Below, in pieces: positions 50,838 to 59,892 of a stretch of DNA of 64,000 bases; the first letter of the stretch is position 1; every line of letters starts with the position of its first letter. Source of the stretch: Leishmania infantum JPCM5 (lineage: Eukaryota; Euglenozoa; Kinetoplastea; Trypanosomatida; Trypanosomatidae); assembly GCF_000002875.2 (NCBI RefSeq), contig NC_009419.2:366433-430432 (forward strand), given 5' to 3'. Position numbers and translations under genes: made by a program. The notes beneath the pieces are model-generated. The model did not search any database. It saw only the letters and a program-made list of their open reading frames with translations, and was not told the origin of the DNA.

Positions 50838-51728
50838 CATGTGCTCGTGCGTCGTGCTCCTCAATCCATCACACTAAAGCACGCTTATGCACCAACACGC
50901 ACGCACACACACACACGCCAAAATCGCAAACGCGTCAGGACACGCCGGAAATAAACGAAAGAAAAAGGATGCAGTGATGCGGTTCCTGACAACGCAGTTC
51001 GCACGGTGACTCGCGAGAAGCCCTTCAGGCAGCAAAAAAGAAAAGGTCCATGAATGAGAGCAACAACAGGGGTCAGAGGAAGCGTACATGTTACTCATTC
51101 CAAGCGAGAGACGAGCGCGCTTCGTGTGAAAGAGAGAGTCGGCCAAGCACGTCCTTTCGGTGCGTTGTTGAGTGGCAAGATCAGCGCTCTTTTTCGCTTC
51201 GAGGTTCTTCTCTGCAGTGGCTGGCGTCGCACGCGTGTCTCTGCGTTTTCGATCACTTACTCTCATTCTGGGCACTCCTTTGTGGTGGTCCCCCTTCGTC
51301 CCTCTCCCCGCTCTAACCGGCGAGGACTGAGATGCAGAAAAAAGTATGTGGTCTCTTCAGGATGTGGATAAGCTTCTCGTCGCGACTTCATAACCTCTCT
51401 TGACAGCTGCTTTGACCCCGCTCCCACCGGCGTCATCGCTTGCATCTTCTCTCTGTTTCGCTTCTCTTGTCCATCTTCCTCCTCGTTTCGACGCTGTCGC
51501 ACCCAATTCTCTCGCCTTTGCCACTCTCGTCTCTTGATTGGACTGTGAACGGGCACCCTTCTGTCTCCAGTCCCTCTCCTCCTCTTCTGCGCCTCTCGCG
51601 ACCTTTGCTTCGCCCACCCCCCCCCTTCTCCGCAAACGGACGCCACGACCACCACAAGTAGCTGCCGTGCTCGTTCTCTTATACCCACCTCACACCTCCC
51701 ACCCAAGAAAGACAAAAAAAAAACAATC

Positions 51729-52862
51729 ATGACCTTTCAGGTTGAGGTGCGCCCGTTCGGTGCGGGAAAATTGATTTGGCTCAAGACGGCCCGCTTGCGT
51801 GTCGGGCTCGCCAATTTCGGTGCCACCATCAGCTCAGTGCAGGTCTTCCACCCCCAGCGGCAGAAGTGGATTGAGGTCAACTGCGCCTTTCCGGAGAGCG
51901 CCGCTGAGACAGAGGCGGATACCGACTACATGGGGGTGACGGCGGGACGCTGTGGCGGTCGCGTGGCTCACGCCACCTTCAAGCTTGACGGGGTTACTTA
52001 TCACACCGATAAGAACATGGCTGGCAGACACACGTGCCATGGCGGACACAACGCCTTCAACAAGAAGCACTGGGGCTTCGCCGTCTTGGAGACAGCGACA
52101 GAAATCGGCGTCACCTTCAACTACACCAGCCCGCACATGGAGAACGGCTTCCCCGCTGAGCTGGTGAGCAAGGTCACCTACTCGATTGAGCGGACGAAGC
52201 CGAACGTGCTCAAGACACACTACGACTCCTACATCCCGGAGACGAGCCCGGCAGATGCCACCCCGGTCAACATCTTCAATCACGCCTACTGGAACCTCAA
52301 CGGTATCCCAGAGCGCAACGGCAAGTGCAACGCCGTGTGGGAGCAGCCAGAGAGCGTGCGCAACCACTGGCTCCGCGTGCCAGCAAGCCGGGTGGCCGAG
52401 GCGGACCGCATGGCCATCCCGACTGGCGAGTTCCTGTCAGTTGAGGGCACCGGGCTCGACTTTCGGCAGGGACGCGTGATTGGCGACTGCATTGACGACG
52501 TGGCGCTGCTCGACCGCGACCCGTGCGGCTACGACCACCCCCTCGCCATCGATGGCTGGGAGAAGGGCAAGCTGATGCTGCACGCCGAGGCGAAGAGCCC
52601 GGTCACGAACATCTGCATGAAGGTGTACTCGACCTTCCCGTGCATGTGGGTGTACACGGCGAACAACAAGCCGCTGCCGGCGAGCGGCGGCCCGGGCCAG
52701 CGCTACGCGCGTTGGACAGGTATGGGACTCGAGCCGCAGTACTTCCCGGATGGTGCGAACCACTACCCCAAGTACCCGTCTTGTATCATTCGTCGTGGCA
52801 AGAGCCGCTTTACCGAGACCATGCTCAACGAGTTTACCGTCGACTGCAGTTCCAAGATGTAA
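51729..52862 (+). CDS. Aldose 1-epimerase (galactose mutarotase) family paralogue 2, with PTS1-like SKM end
   Basis: The 377-aa product starts MTFQVEVRPFGAGK. Expected catalytic elements are all present: TCHGGHNAF near 97 (His), FNHAYWNLNG near 179 (His), GYDHPLAIDG near 265 (Asp) and LEPQYF with Glu at residue 335 (codon 52731-52733). The enzyme should interconvert alpha and beta anomers of aldohexoses such as glucose or galactose. It ends CSSKM; SKM is an accepted variant of the C-terminal peroxisomal signal, so import into glycosomes is likely (inference), in line with hexose metabolism there. The upstream paralogue lacks both the Glu and the signal. A CT-rich tract with AG at 51658-51659 provides a likely splice acceptor. 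Confidence 0.93.
   Translation: MTFQVEVRPFGAGKLIWLKTARLRVGLANFGATISSVQVFHPQRQKWIEVNCAFPESAAETEADTDYMGVTAGRCGGRVAHATFKLDGVTYHTDKNMAGRHTCHGGHNAFNKKHWGFAVLETATEIGVTFNYTSPHMENGFPAELVSKVTYSIERTKPNVLKTHYDSYIPETSPADATPVNIFNHAYWNLNGIPERNGKCNAVWEQPESVRNHWLRVPASRVAEADRMAIPTGEFLSVEGTGLDFRQGRVIGDCIDDVALLDRDPCGYDHPLAIDGWEKGKLMLHAEAKSPVTNICMKVYSTFPCMWVYTANNKPLPASGGPGQRYARWTGMGLEPQYFPDGANHYPKYPSCIIRRGKSRFTETMLNEFTVDCSSKM
52343..52717 (+). repeat. 375-bp tract identical to 47951-48325 (copy 2)
   Basis: This is the partner of the tract in the upstream mutarotase gene. The right-hand boundary lies 14 bases before the catalytic Glu codon (52731-52733). Confidence 0.92.
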
Positions 52863-53087
52863 GTTGGAATCCAACGGGACGACGCTTCGATGTTCTCCTC
52901 TCTCCGAGCCCACCCCACCCACACATCCTTGTACATCTCCTCGGCCTGTGGAAGCGCGAGCACGGACGCACACGCGCAGCGACATCGAGACGTGCATCGA
53001 TGCACACGCCAACAGGGCGAGGCATATGCGCCTGTACACGAAGAGGGCGCAGTGTCTGTTTAGCTGGTCAGCCGTCTGCGTCCGCGT

Positions 53088-53090
53088 TTG

Positions 53091-53125
<35 letters not shown>
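53088..53125 (+). repeat. (TG)n microsatellite
   Basis: About 38 bases of TG dinucleotides with one CG interruption. Confidence 0.88.
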
Positions 53126-53805
53126 CGGTACTGCTACGTGCTGCGTGACTGTCATCTTCTGTCCGCCTGCATCACTCCCACAAGGCACTGGGCTGTCTGC
53201 CTATTCTTTTGACCAATTCTATTCACGTGTGCCTTTCCATCAGAGCACCCATCCAGGCGTGCTTCTTTTTTTGTTTTCTCTTCCGCTACCCGCGCGCTTG
53301 TGCCCGCGAGCAGACAACTTTGATCGTTTCCTTTTCGCTTTTTTTACTGTTCCCTATTCAGTGCCACGTAGGTAATACGCATCTGCATTCACACGCGTGC
53401 GAGTGAAAAGAGGAGAGTAGCCCGGAGACGCTATCAAAAGACTTTCAAAACAGAAAACGTTCAGCATTGTGTGTGCTTCTATTGATTTTTGCTCCACCTC
53501 CTCCTTCGTCGTTTCTAGGTTCTATGCGCCCCCCCCTCCCCCTACGCGAAGCATCGCGCACCTACCCGTCGCGTGCGCCATACACTCGTTTGTGGCTGTG
53601 CCGCTTTGAATTTGGTGTCCATGCGCTCGTGGGTGCGCGTCTGCCGGTGATCGTCTCTCGACGCTCCCACGCCCCACTCCACCCCTCTCTACTTTCACAG
53701 CTCTGCCTCTCGCTCTGACCCCACGCGTCGCCGCGTCCGCTTCCGCAGCCTCCCTGTCCTCCACCCCCCCCTCCGAGTGAGCAAGTGCCGACACATACAC
53801 GTGCT

Positions 53806-53832
53806 TGTGTGTGTGTGTGCGCGCGCGCGCGT
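53806..53832 (+). repeat. TG-to-CG alternating tract
   Basis: TG units run directly into six or so GC units, giving about 27 bases of strict purine-pyrimidine alternation, the sequence type most prone to form Z-DNA. Confidence 0.8.
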
Positions 53833-55140
53833 GCACTGGAGGAGCAGGTGGAAGGTCTCGATGTGCGAGACCACGAAACGCATGAGCACAACCGGAACAG
53901 GGGGCAATGCGACTGAAGAGAAAAGGAGGCGGAGTCGAAGCGCGGCGCACCGCCGAGATCTGTCACAGAAGAGCACACCAAAAGCGAAGTCCAAAACAGG
54001 AGAGCACGCAATGGCACGGATGCACTGTGCGTGCTGTCATGCCCTCCAGCGCTCACGTGTCAGCATCTGTAACAACAGCTACAGGGCGGGAGGCCGGAGA
54101 GGCGGCGCTCAACGTGCAGCTCAGTCACGGCGACAGACTACAACCGCTGCTGCAAGCGCCCTCTTCCCTACAAATGGCCAAAAACGTTCACGATAGACTT
54201 GGTATCGTGAATCGTCCTCTCCCCCCTCTCCCTTTCTCTGCACTCTCTCGTCTTCAGGGCCGCACGTACACGCATACTCACATGCAAAACATACAGCTAT
54301 TCGTGCGCGAGCAGCACAGGTACCCCTCTGGTGTCTTTCTATCTGCATCGTGGAAAAGATGCGTCTGCACACGTTTTTTTTTGAGTGTCAGTGTGTATGC
54401 GTGCCTATGAGCGTGCTTCTCTGTCGGAGCGGACATTCCTGCCTCACAAGTATCGTCCCTCCCTTGTTTCTGCTGCTTCTGCTGCTGTGATGGTGCGCGG
54501 GTTCTGCCATCCGTACATGTCTACACCAAAAGAGGGAAAAGGAACCGGAAGGCGCGCATGCACACTGACACACGAGCGCACTCTTACTCTCTGCAGCTTG
54601 CCTGTTGCACCCACTAGGAGCACGCGTGACCTGATCGTCATGTCGGCATGGCCGGAGAGAGGGAGAGAGCGGAGTGCGGTTCAAAAGGTGCACAGACGCG
54701 GATGGGCACATGCGTGCAAGTCTTTCTTTGGCTGTTGTTGATGGCTAAACGGAGGAGAAAAAAATGTTCGCTGCTTTCAAAGACAGAAGCACGGTTCTGT
54801 ATCGGCGGGGCAGGGGCTTCACTTGCCTTGTCACTTCGCAGCAGAGGTCGTCGGTAGGCCTCCTCGCAGAGACTTTATGGTTGCTGTTGCTGACGCGTTG
54901 CCAACCTCTCCTCCCACCTCTCTGATGTTCTCCACGACTCTTCGACATTCGCGCCTCATTCGCTTCGAAACGCACACACACGCGCCGCCTCCCTCTCCAC
55001 ACGCACTCATGAGAGCCCTCTCTTATGCCCCCCCCGCTCCCTCCCCCACCGCCCCTTCTTTCTGCCTTCCGCCGGCATCACGACGCGTTATTCAGTGCGT
55101 GCACCTACCTCCGCTTTCTCCTTCATAAATCACATAGTAT

Positions 55141-55245
55141 CCTTCTGTCTTCCTGTCAGAGCGCGAGCATAGAAGTCTACCAGCGCCGTCGCTTGAATCG
55201 CCGCGGTCACCCAGCGCAACGCGCGAGCACCACTTTTTTTTTCAG
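55141..55245 (+). promoter_or_regulatory. Two candidate trans-splice acceptors and a CATAGAAG octamer before the UBX gene
   Basis: A T/C tract ends CTGTCAG at 55153-55159 and a T run ends TTCAG at 55241-55245. Use of the first site would place the octamer CATAGAAG (55168-55175) in the leader; use of the second would remove it. Confidence 0.5.
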
Positions 55246-55263
55246 GGGACAGAAAGTCTCAGA

Positions 55264-57774
55264 ATGTTGCACAAGTACGACAAAATCGAAGACGCCATGG
55301 CAGCGTGCGTATCCCTCGAGTACCCACTCATCGTCGCTCTGCACGACAAGCTGCCCAGCTTTCTGAATAACGCAGACGAAGCCACTCGCGGCAGCGGTGC
55401 CAGTGGTGTGGCAGGTGGACGCAGTGCTGCCGGCCTGACGTTCTCTTTTCTGCCTACCTCGCGCAGCATGGCCATGATTCAGTCCAATAGCAGCTTCTTC
55501 GCCGATGGCTCCGACTCGTGCGAAGCGTCGCACACGGCACCCGACCTCGCCGCGGCCGTGGCGAACTCCTCCCTCGGCTACCTTATGAGGCCAGCAAACC
55601 TGACGGCAGCCGCCGCGGCGAACGCGTCGTTGATGGCGCAGGCACTTGCAGATGGCGAAGAGCTCGCTCTTGTGCCGGACTTTCCGTTAGGCAGTGTGCA
55701 GGGCGGAGCTGCACAGCGTGAGGCGCTGCTCGTCACCTTCCTTGAGAGCCGCCTCGGCTCCGTCATGCTGTTGCATCTTATCGAGGCAGAGACCCCGGAC
55801 TACGCCGCCTTCTCGACTGCTGTGCCGGCGGCACCGGGCATCCCTGGCACTGCACTGCCGCGTGTGCACATCTTCTTCCCGCCGAGTGCAGGCATGGCAC
55901 CGGTCGTGCTGAGTGGGAGCTCGCTGACTCCGCAGAGTGTGTACAACTGCGTGCAGATGGGCCTGTTAAAGCTCAAAGTACACACCTCTCCAGCGACGGC
56001 CTCAGGCAGCACTGATGAGCTTCTCTCCTTCTTCTCGACCACTGTGGCTGCCATGAACCGCGAGTACGCGCGCGCGCGTCAGCGGGCGAATTCTGCTTCA
56101 CCCATCTCCGACTCGAGCACCGCCCCGCTGCTTCAGCAGCGCCACAGCGACCCCGCCGCCACGACGGGGACGGCGGCAGATGGTGAAAAGCCCACAACGA
56201 CCGCGCCGATCGTGGCGGTGCCGGCGCAGCGGGCGAAGGGGACAAGCAGCTCGGACGCACTAGAAGCAGCGCATTTGATTCGCGTTGCAGGGCTTCCAAT
56301 GTCCTTCACCACCTCTGCGACGGCAAGGGCAGCACACAAGACGATTCTCACCACCTCAAGCATGACGCTTCAGACAGTGTGGCGGGTGGTAGAGAAGCAC
56401 CTTGAGTGGGCGCAGCGGGAGGTGCAACAGGCGCAGGCGGCGTCGACGTGGAACGGGGTCACACCGCCAAAGCCTGGGGCAAAGTTCACCTTTACGATCG
56501 AGTCGTCAGCAACGCCAGCAGAGGCGGCCGCGGTGACGGTAACGACGAGGGAGGAGGCTGCCAGGGTGCGTCTGCAAGACTACCCACGCAACACAGTGTT
56601 TCAGGTGCACTTCGACGGCGTTGCGCCGCCATCGCCGCAGCCTGCTGTACCGGCACCAGCGGCAGCAACCACATCCGCACTGCGGCCTAACCGATACATG
56701 TGCGAGGGAGACGTGTGCCGTTGGCGAGTTCCTGAAGACACCCCGGCGCCTGCTGCCGCTGCGGCCGCAGCCGCACCACCGGCGCCAAAAGCGGAATCGG
56801 CACTCTCCCCAGCCTCTGTGAGGCTCCGCTGTTCGCTCCCCAACGGTAAGACGCTGGACCTGGCGCAGCTGGACCCGTCCGTGGCCACCCTCCGCGACGA
56901 CGTCCGCCCTGCCGTGGCAGACGCTCTCGGCTACGATAACTTCGTGTTTGTATGTGCCTACCCACCGAGGCGGTACAGCATCGAGACGGATGAACCGCTG
57001 CCGCTGAAGGACGTGGAGCTCGGTCGATCCAGTGCCCTGCGTGTCGTGTCGCTCGACGGTCCTACGTCCCCCGATGCGTCGAGCAGAGGGTCGCAGCCGC
57101 AGCAGCAGCCAGGGCACACAAGGCAGATGCTCGTCAACGCTGCCTCTTCTCTGATGGCAATGCTTGCCGGCGCTCTTGGCAACCAAGGTGGGGCACCAGC
57201 AGCAGCAGCAGCCCCTGCATCACCTGGCACACGTCAGTCGCAGCAGCAACGACGTACATTCAACTCGATGGCCGAAATGCTGGCGGCGAACGAGGAGGCA
57301 GAGCGGCAGACAGCCATGGAACGCCTTCGGCAAGAGCAGGAGCAACAGGGACTCGGGCCTTCGTCCTCGTCTCGTCATCAGCCGGACGCCGAGCAGCGGG
57401 CACAGGGCAAGAAGTCCAACCGCTACTTTGGAGGCGGTTCCACCGAGTTCATCGCCGAGGATGGTCACGACGAAGCCGGCAAGGATAGTGACGGCAAGCG
57501 CGTCGCAATGGAGGGCTTGACACCTGAGCAGCAAGAAGCCTTCCTGAGTGAGCAGCTGCGGCAACTCATGAATCGCCATCGGCGGCAGTCCGGAGAAGCA
57601 GGCAATGAGAACGAAGAGGACGCCGAGGAAGAAGACGAGGGAAGAGCGCAGAGGAGGGTGGAGGGTTATGGCGCCTTCCAGGGTCAAGGGCGACGCTTGG
57701 CTGGCGATGCACCGCCTGCGAGCGGTGACTCTTCGAATGCCGCCTCTCCCCACCCCCTGTTGCCATCCGACTAA
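55264..57774 (+). CDS. UBX-domain protein with N-terminal thioredoxin-like region, 836 aa
   Basis: Begins MLHKYDKIEDAMAACVSLEY. The N-terminal region (about 1-240) resembles the thioredoxin-like start of UBXN4/UBX proteins: DAMAACVSLEYPLIVALHD, then LVTFLESRLGSVMLLHLI and PRVHIFFPPSAG. A second beta-grasp-like block is at about 400-455. The UBX domain is at about 518-597: VRLRCSLPNGKTLDL, the loop YPPRRY in place of the usual FPR, and LKDVELGRSSALRVVSL at the end. Helical Glu/Gln/Arg-rich sequence (about 660-700) and an acidic, disordered tail (770-836) follow. UBX domains bind the AAA ATPase p97/VCP, so a role in ubiquitin-dependent extraction or degradation is expected; a weak hydrophobic stretch near 620-640 could be a membrane contact. 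Confidence 0.85.
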   Translation: MLHKYDKIEDAMAACVSLEYPLIVALHDKLPSFLNNADEATRGSGASGVAGGRSAAGLTFSFLPTSRSMAMIQSNSSFFADGSDSCEASHTAPDLAAAVANSSLGYLMRPANLTAAAAANASLMAQALADGEELALVPDFPLGSVQGGAAQREALLVTFLESRLGSVMLLHLIEAETPDYAAFSTAVPAAPGIPGTALPRVHIFFPPSAGMAPVVLSGSSLTPQSVYNCVQMGLLKLKVHTSPATASGSTDELLSFFSTTVAAMNREYARARQRANSASPISDSSTAPLLQQRHSDPAATTGTAADGEKPTTTAPIVAVPAQRAKGTSSSDALEAAHLIRVAGLPMSFTTSATARAAHKTILTTSSMTLQTVWRVVEKHLEWAQREVQQAQAASTWNGVTPPKPGAKFTFTIESSATPAEAAAVTVTTREEAARVRLQDYPRNTVFQVHFDGVAPPSPQPAVPAPAAATTSALRPNRYMCEGDVCRWRVPEDTPAPAAAAAAAAPPAPKAESALSPASVRLRCSLPNGKTLDLAQLDPSVATLRDDVRPAVADALGYDNFVFVCAYPPRRYSIETDEPLPLKDVELGRSSALRVVSLDGPTSPDASSRGSQPQQQPGHTRQMLVNAASSLMAMLAGALGNQGGAPAAAAAPASPGTRQSQQQRRTFNSMAEMLAANEEAERQTAMERLRQEQEQQGLGPSSSSRHQPDAEQRAQGKKSNRYFGGGSTEFIAEDGHDEAGKDSDGKRVAMEGLTPEQQEAFLSEQLRQLMNRHRRQSGEAGNENEEDAEEEDEGRAQRRVEGYGAFQGQGRRLAGDAPPASGDSSNAASPHPLLPSD

Positions 57775-57910
57775 GCTCTCGCGCCGGCATCCAAGAAGTA
57801 GACGGGAGGGAAGAAGTGCAGTGAGCGGATGTGGAGTGTGGGACCTTGTACTGGTCGTTCGTCTTTCTCTGCGTGTTATAACTATCATGCATGTGTGTGG
57901 GCGTATGCTC

Positions 57911-57936
57911 GTGTGTGTGTGTGTGTGTGTGTGTGT
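57911..57936 (+). repeat. (TG)n microsatellite
   Basis: Thirteen GT units in a row just after the UBX gene. Confidence 0.88.
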
Positions 57937-58755
57937 TCATGCGTTGCCGAGGCCGGCATTTGGTGGGAGGCGAGGGAAAGGGGCTAAGGCGACACCGCCG
58001 CTCTCCAGCACCTCTCTCCTTCCTATCTCGTTGCCTTTTCTTTTTCTCTCTCTCTCTTTGCTTTGCATTTCTGTCGCGAGCGTGGCGTTGCGTGTCCCCT
58101 ACGCAGATTTCACGTGTTCCTCCACCCCTCCCTCCCCTGTGCTCTGATGCGGAAAAAAAAAACAAGAAAATGGAGATCCGATCGCATGGTGTCCATTTCA
58201 TCTTCGCACCCGTCCTCTCTGGAAGACGTGACGACGCAGCACAGCAGGTCTTCCCTGCCTGTGTGTGTGTGTGTGTGTATGTGCTTATATGCGCGCGTGT
58301 GTGTGTGACGCACACGCCGCCCTCCCTCCCTCTTCTCTTCGCTATTGCCCCTCTGCGTAATGACAGCTTGCGAGAGGTGGAAAGCGAAAGTGAGGGGTGT
58401 TAAAGCGGAAATGAACTGGTGCCTCCTCGCGAGAGAGGGCTAGAGAGAGCCGGAGCCAGCCAACGGAAACAAGGAGCACACATGCACACGTCCACACACG
58501 CGACGAAGGCAGAATGCCTGCGGAGCAGATGTGGGCTGGTGGGTCTGTGCTGTGCGTGTATGCACGTGGTTGGCCTGCCTCTCACATGATCGTTGCTCGA
58601 CTTTCTTCCTCGCCCCCCTCTCCCTCCTGGCTCGGTGTGTCCTAGTTTTATTCCGCGCAGAACCGTCATCCCTGCCGACTCTCTGTGAAGGGGGGGAGGA
58701 GCTGCTCAACGACTCTCCGACGTGTTGCACAAGGGCCGTCTGCCGCCCCGCCTTC

Positions 58756-58809
58756 CCCTTTTCTCCCGTCGCGTCCTCCTTCCGCCTCTTTCCTGAACCC
58801 TGCCGTCAG
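58756..58809 (+). promoter_or_regulatory. Candidate trans-splice acceptor of CK1.1
   Basis: A C/T-rich tract ends CTGCCGTCAG at 58800-58809, giving a leader of about 90 bases. Alternative AGs at 58644-58645 and 58659-58660 would give longer leaders. Confidence 0.5.
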
Positions 58810-58899
58810 CCAGAACACAAGAGAGAAGTAGCGGTGTCGCGGCACATCTGCAACGTGCAGTGCGCATCACTAATACACATCCATCAAGCAGTGTCCATA

Positions 58900-59892
58900 A
58901 TGGAGTGGAAGAGCAAGATGTCAAGCACACTAGAGAACTGCCTGGTGCAGGGCGGCCGCTTCCGCGTCGGCCGCCGCATCGGCGGCGGCTCCTTCGGCGA
59001 GATCTTCCTGGGAGTGGACACCCAAACCGGTGAAGCGGTGGCCATTAAGGTGGAGCGCTCAAAGGCGGTCCACCCGCAGCTGTTTTCAGAATCGCGGTAC
59101 TACACCCTTCTGAGCCAAGGCCGTGGCGCGGCTTACATGCCAACCATCTTCGGATACTCCTCCGAGTGCGAGTTCAACGTGATGGCGATGGAGCTGATGG
59201 GCTTCTCACTGGAAGACCTGCATGAAAAGTGCGGCAGCCGCTTTTCGCTCAAGACGACGCTGATGCTGGCGGACCAGATTCTGTGGCTCATCGAGCTCGT
59301 GCACTCTCACAGCATTCTGCACCGCGACATCAAGCCCGACAACTTCATCATGGGGCGTGGGAAAAAGGCGCACCACGTGCACATCATCGACTTTGGGCTG
59401 GCGAAGAAGTATCGTGACTCGCAGACAAATATGCACATCCCATACAAGGAAGGCAAGAGCCTGACAGGCACGGCCCGCTACTGTAGTATCAACACACACC
59501 TCGGCGCTGAGCAGAGTCGCCGTGACGACATGGAGGGCATCGCCTACCTCCTCATCTACTTCCTTCGGGGATCGCTGCCATGGCAGGGCTTGAAGACGGC
59601 AACGAAGGAACAGAAGTACGGCTTAATCGCGCACGTGAAGATGAGCACCTCCGTCGAGTCGCTCTGCAAAGGGCTTCCCATCGAGTTCGCATCATTCCTG
59701 AATTACTCGCGTGCGCTGCGCTTCGAGGACCGCCCTGACTACGGCTATCTCCGTTCTATGTTTCGCCGACTCTTCGAGCGAGAGGGCTACCAGGAAGACT
59801 ATGTCTATGATTGGACGGTGCGCAGCATGTATGAGACGCTCACGGCGCGGCAGCGCAAGAATGCAGCGAAGCGCGGAAAGAAACAGAAGTAG
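58900..59892 (+). CDS. CK1.1: Casein kinase 1, CK1.1-type, 330 aa
   Basis: Starts [14 protein letters not shown]; the second ATG (58918) is also possible. The CK1 kinase domain covers about 20-300. The glycine loop is GGGSFGEIF, the ATP-binding lysine lies in VAIKVE, the catalytic loop is [10 protein letters not shown], and the metal-binding motif is DFGLAKKY. The CK1-specific [11 protein letters not shown] follows, then [26 protein letters not shown]1 enzymes phosphorylate acidic or pre-phosphorylated Ser/Thr substrates. The C-terminal tail is short and basic ([14 protein letters not shown]) and differs from the downstream kinase. Gene naming follows size and order as I remember them for Leishmania. 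The two kinases probably arose by tandem duplication. Confidence 0.95.
   Translation: MEWKSKMSSTLENCLVQGGRFRVGRRIGGGSFGEIFLGVDTQTGEAVAIKVERSKAVHPQLFSESRYYTLLSQGRGAAYMPTIFGYSSECEFNVMAMELMGFSLEDLHEKCGSRFSLKTTLMLADQILWLIELVHSHSILHRDIKPDNFIMGRGKKAHHVHIIDFGLAKKYRDSQTNMHIPYKEGKSLTGTARYCSINTHLGAEQSRRDDMEGIAYLLIYFLRGSLPWQGLKTATKEQKYGLIAHVKMSTSVESLCKGLPIEFASFLNYSRALRFEDRPDYGYLRSMFRRLFEREGYQEDYVYDWTVRSMYETLTARQRKNAAKRGKKQK

Larger units (their letters stand above)
48459..51728. other. 3.3-kb gap with SIDER and several microsatellites
   Basis: It holds a TA/TG microsatellite (48969-48998), a TG run (49171-49192), the SIDER (49574-50037), a 14-base G run (50403-50416), a TA run (50817-50837) and a CT-rich stretch before 51659. 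No gene is supported. A 257-codon frame at 48916-49689 crosses microsatellites and enters the SIDER, so it is rejected. Confidence 0.7.
52863..55263. other. 2.4-kb gap with TG and TG/CG alternating repeats
   Basis: It contains a TG repeat (53088-53125), a TG-to-CG alternating tract (53806-53832) and CT-rich sequence around 54985-55140. A frame starting at ATG 54039 (123 codons) has a mildly protein-like beginning but runs into low-complexity sequence; it is not called. Otherwise nothing is seen. Confidence 0.65.
57775..58899. other. Intergenic region with TG repeats and CT tracts
   Basis: It has TG runs at 57911-57936 and 58260-58278 and CT-rich sequence at 58010-58060, 58600-58630 and 58756-58800. 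No gene is supported; the open frame upstream of CK1.1 begins with GTG. Confidence 0.65.

Noticed and set aside
54039..54410. 123-codon + frame after mutarotase 2
   Set aside because: The first 60 codons look mildly protein-like but the rest runs into His/Thr and Phe/Ser low complexity; no clear acceptor precedes it.
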